A DNA stretch of 64,000 nucleotides from Vitis vinifera (Eukaryota > Streptophyta > Magnoliopsida > Vitales > Vitaceae), in the NCBI RefSeq assembly GCF_030704535.1, contig NC_081822.1, forward strand, positions 3,339,001 through 3,403,000. The letters are read 5' to 3'. The translations under genes were made by a program, and so were the position numbers. Each line of letters begins with the position of its first letter. The stretch's first letter is position 1. Below the pieces are notes generated by a model that was given only the letters and a program-made list of their open reading frames with translations, was not told the origin of the DNA and made no database searches. Of this stretch, positions 63,677-64,000 are shown in pieces.

Positions 63677-64000
63677 TGCTGCGGAGACTTATTGATATGT
63701 TGGATTAGTAGTTATGAAGGCATATAGCAGGAGTTTATAAATAGAAATAGAGCAAGTGCCTCCTTTCTCACTTTCTGCTAGTGATAAGCCCCATTCACCC
63801 CCTTTTCCTCTATAAAATTTTCACACACAATGATTGAGTCACCCGCTCGAGAACCAACCCACTTCACCCTCACACCTATGATTGGACCCAAGTATGTAAA
63901 AAACGTGCATGTATGATTTGATATTTATGGTACTGCAGTATCTTGATTTGTGGGTGGGGTGGGGTGGGGTGATATAGTTGTGTCACCCACTGGTGAGAAA
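63677..64000 (-). promoter_or_regulatory. Leader and promoter region of the LAX3-like gene
   Basis: On the minus strand TATTTATAAAC (63734-63744) is a plausible TATA box about 60 bp before the ATG, which would leave a short leader. Further up, GGGGTGGGGTGGGGT on the plus strand (63955-63970) is a G-rich repeat that could form a G-quadruplex. No auxin-response TGTCTC/TGTCGG pair is obvious in this short stretch. Confidence 0.45.

Overview
This is plant nuclear DNA. The evidence is AT-rich introns with GT-AG borders, long AT-rich spacers packed with transposon remnants, and plant-type gene families. The four flavonol synthases look like those of grapevine, so a Vitis-like woody eudicot is my best guess. 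That is inference from recalled protein sequence, not from a search.

Layout. 1.57-8.62 kb (+): a small selenoprotein K-like membrane protein in four exons. Its 6.6 kb first intron holds an LTR-type (TRIM-like) remnant, a hAT-type element with tRNA-like and snRNA-promoter-like sequence inside it, and a 5'-truncated LINE with an 18-bp target duplication. 9.9-17.0 kb: two MITEs and two copies (A and B) of a non-coding Mutator-like family rich in the palindrome TTGTACAA. 18.9-39.6 kb (+): four flavonol synthase (FLS) genes in tandem, each three exons of 467, 328 and 213 coding bases. Between FLS copies 1 and 2 lies a third, inverted and truncated Mutator-like copy (C), split by a 2,978-bp solo LTR that carries a 47-bp minisatellite. 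40.4-47.2 kb (-): a two-domain CrcB/FEX fluoride exporter in six coding exons. 50.5-51.2 kb (+): an intronless cold-shock-domain, glycine-rich, zinc-knuckle RNA-binding protein. About 54.0-54.7 kb: a second LINE 3' end. 61.25-63.68 kb (-): an AUX1/LAX auxin influx carrier, closest to LAX3, in eight exons.

Function. Only the FLS array is a functional cluster: four paralogous 2-oxoglutarate/Fe(II) dioxygenases that turn dihydroflavonols into flavonols. All four keep the iron and 2-oxoglutarate ligands, but they do not look equally sound. Copies 1 and 3 look whole. Copy 2 has a GC instead of a GT donor in intron 2, and a transposon remnant ends about 300 bp upstream of it. Copy 4 has ACG where the others have ATG, preceded by a short upstream ORF. 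The other genes are unrelated housekeeping or transport genes.

I see no rRNA, convincing tRNA gene, CRISPR array or prokaryotic element. The most unusual items are the decay pattern across the FLS array, the TTGTACAA Mutator-like family around it, and the hAT element with two kinds of RNA-gene promoter motifs.
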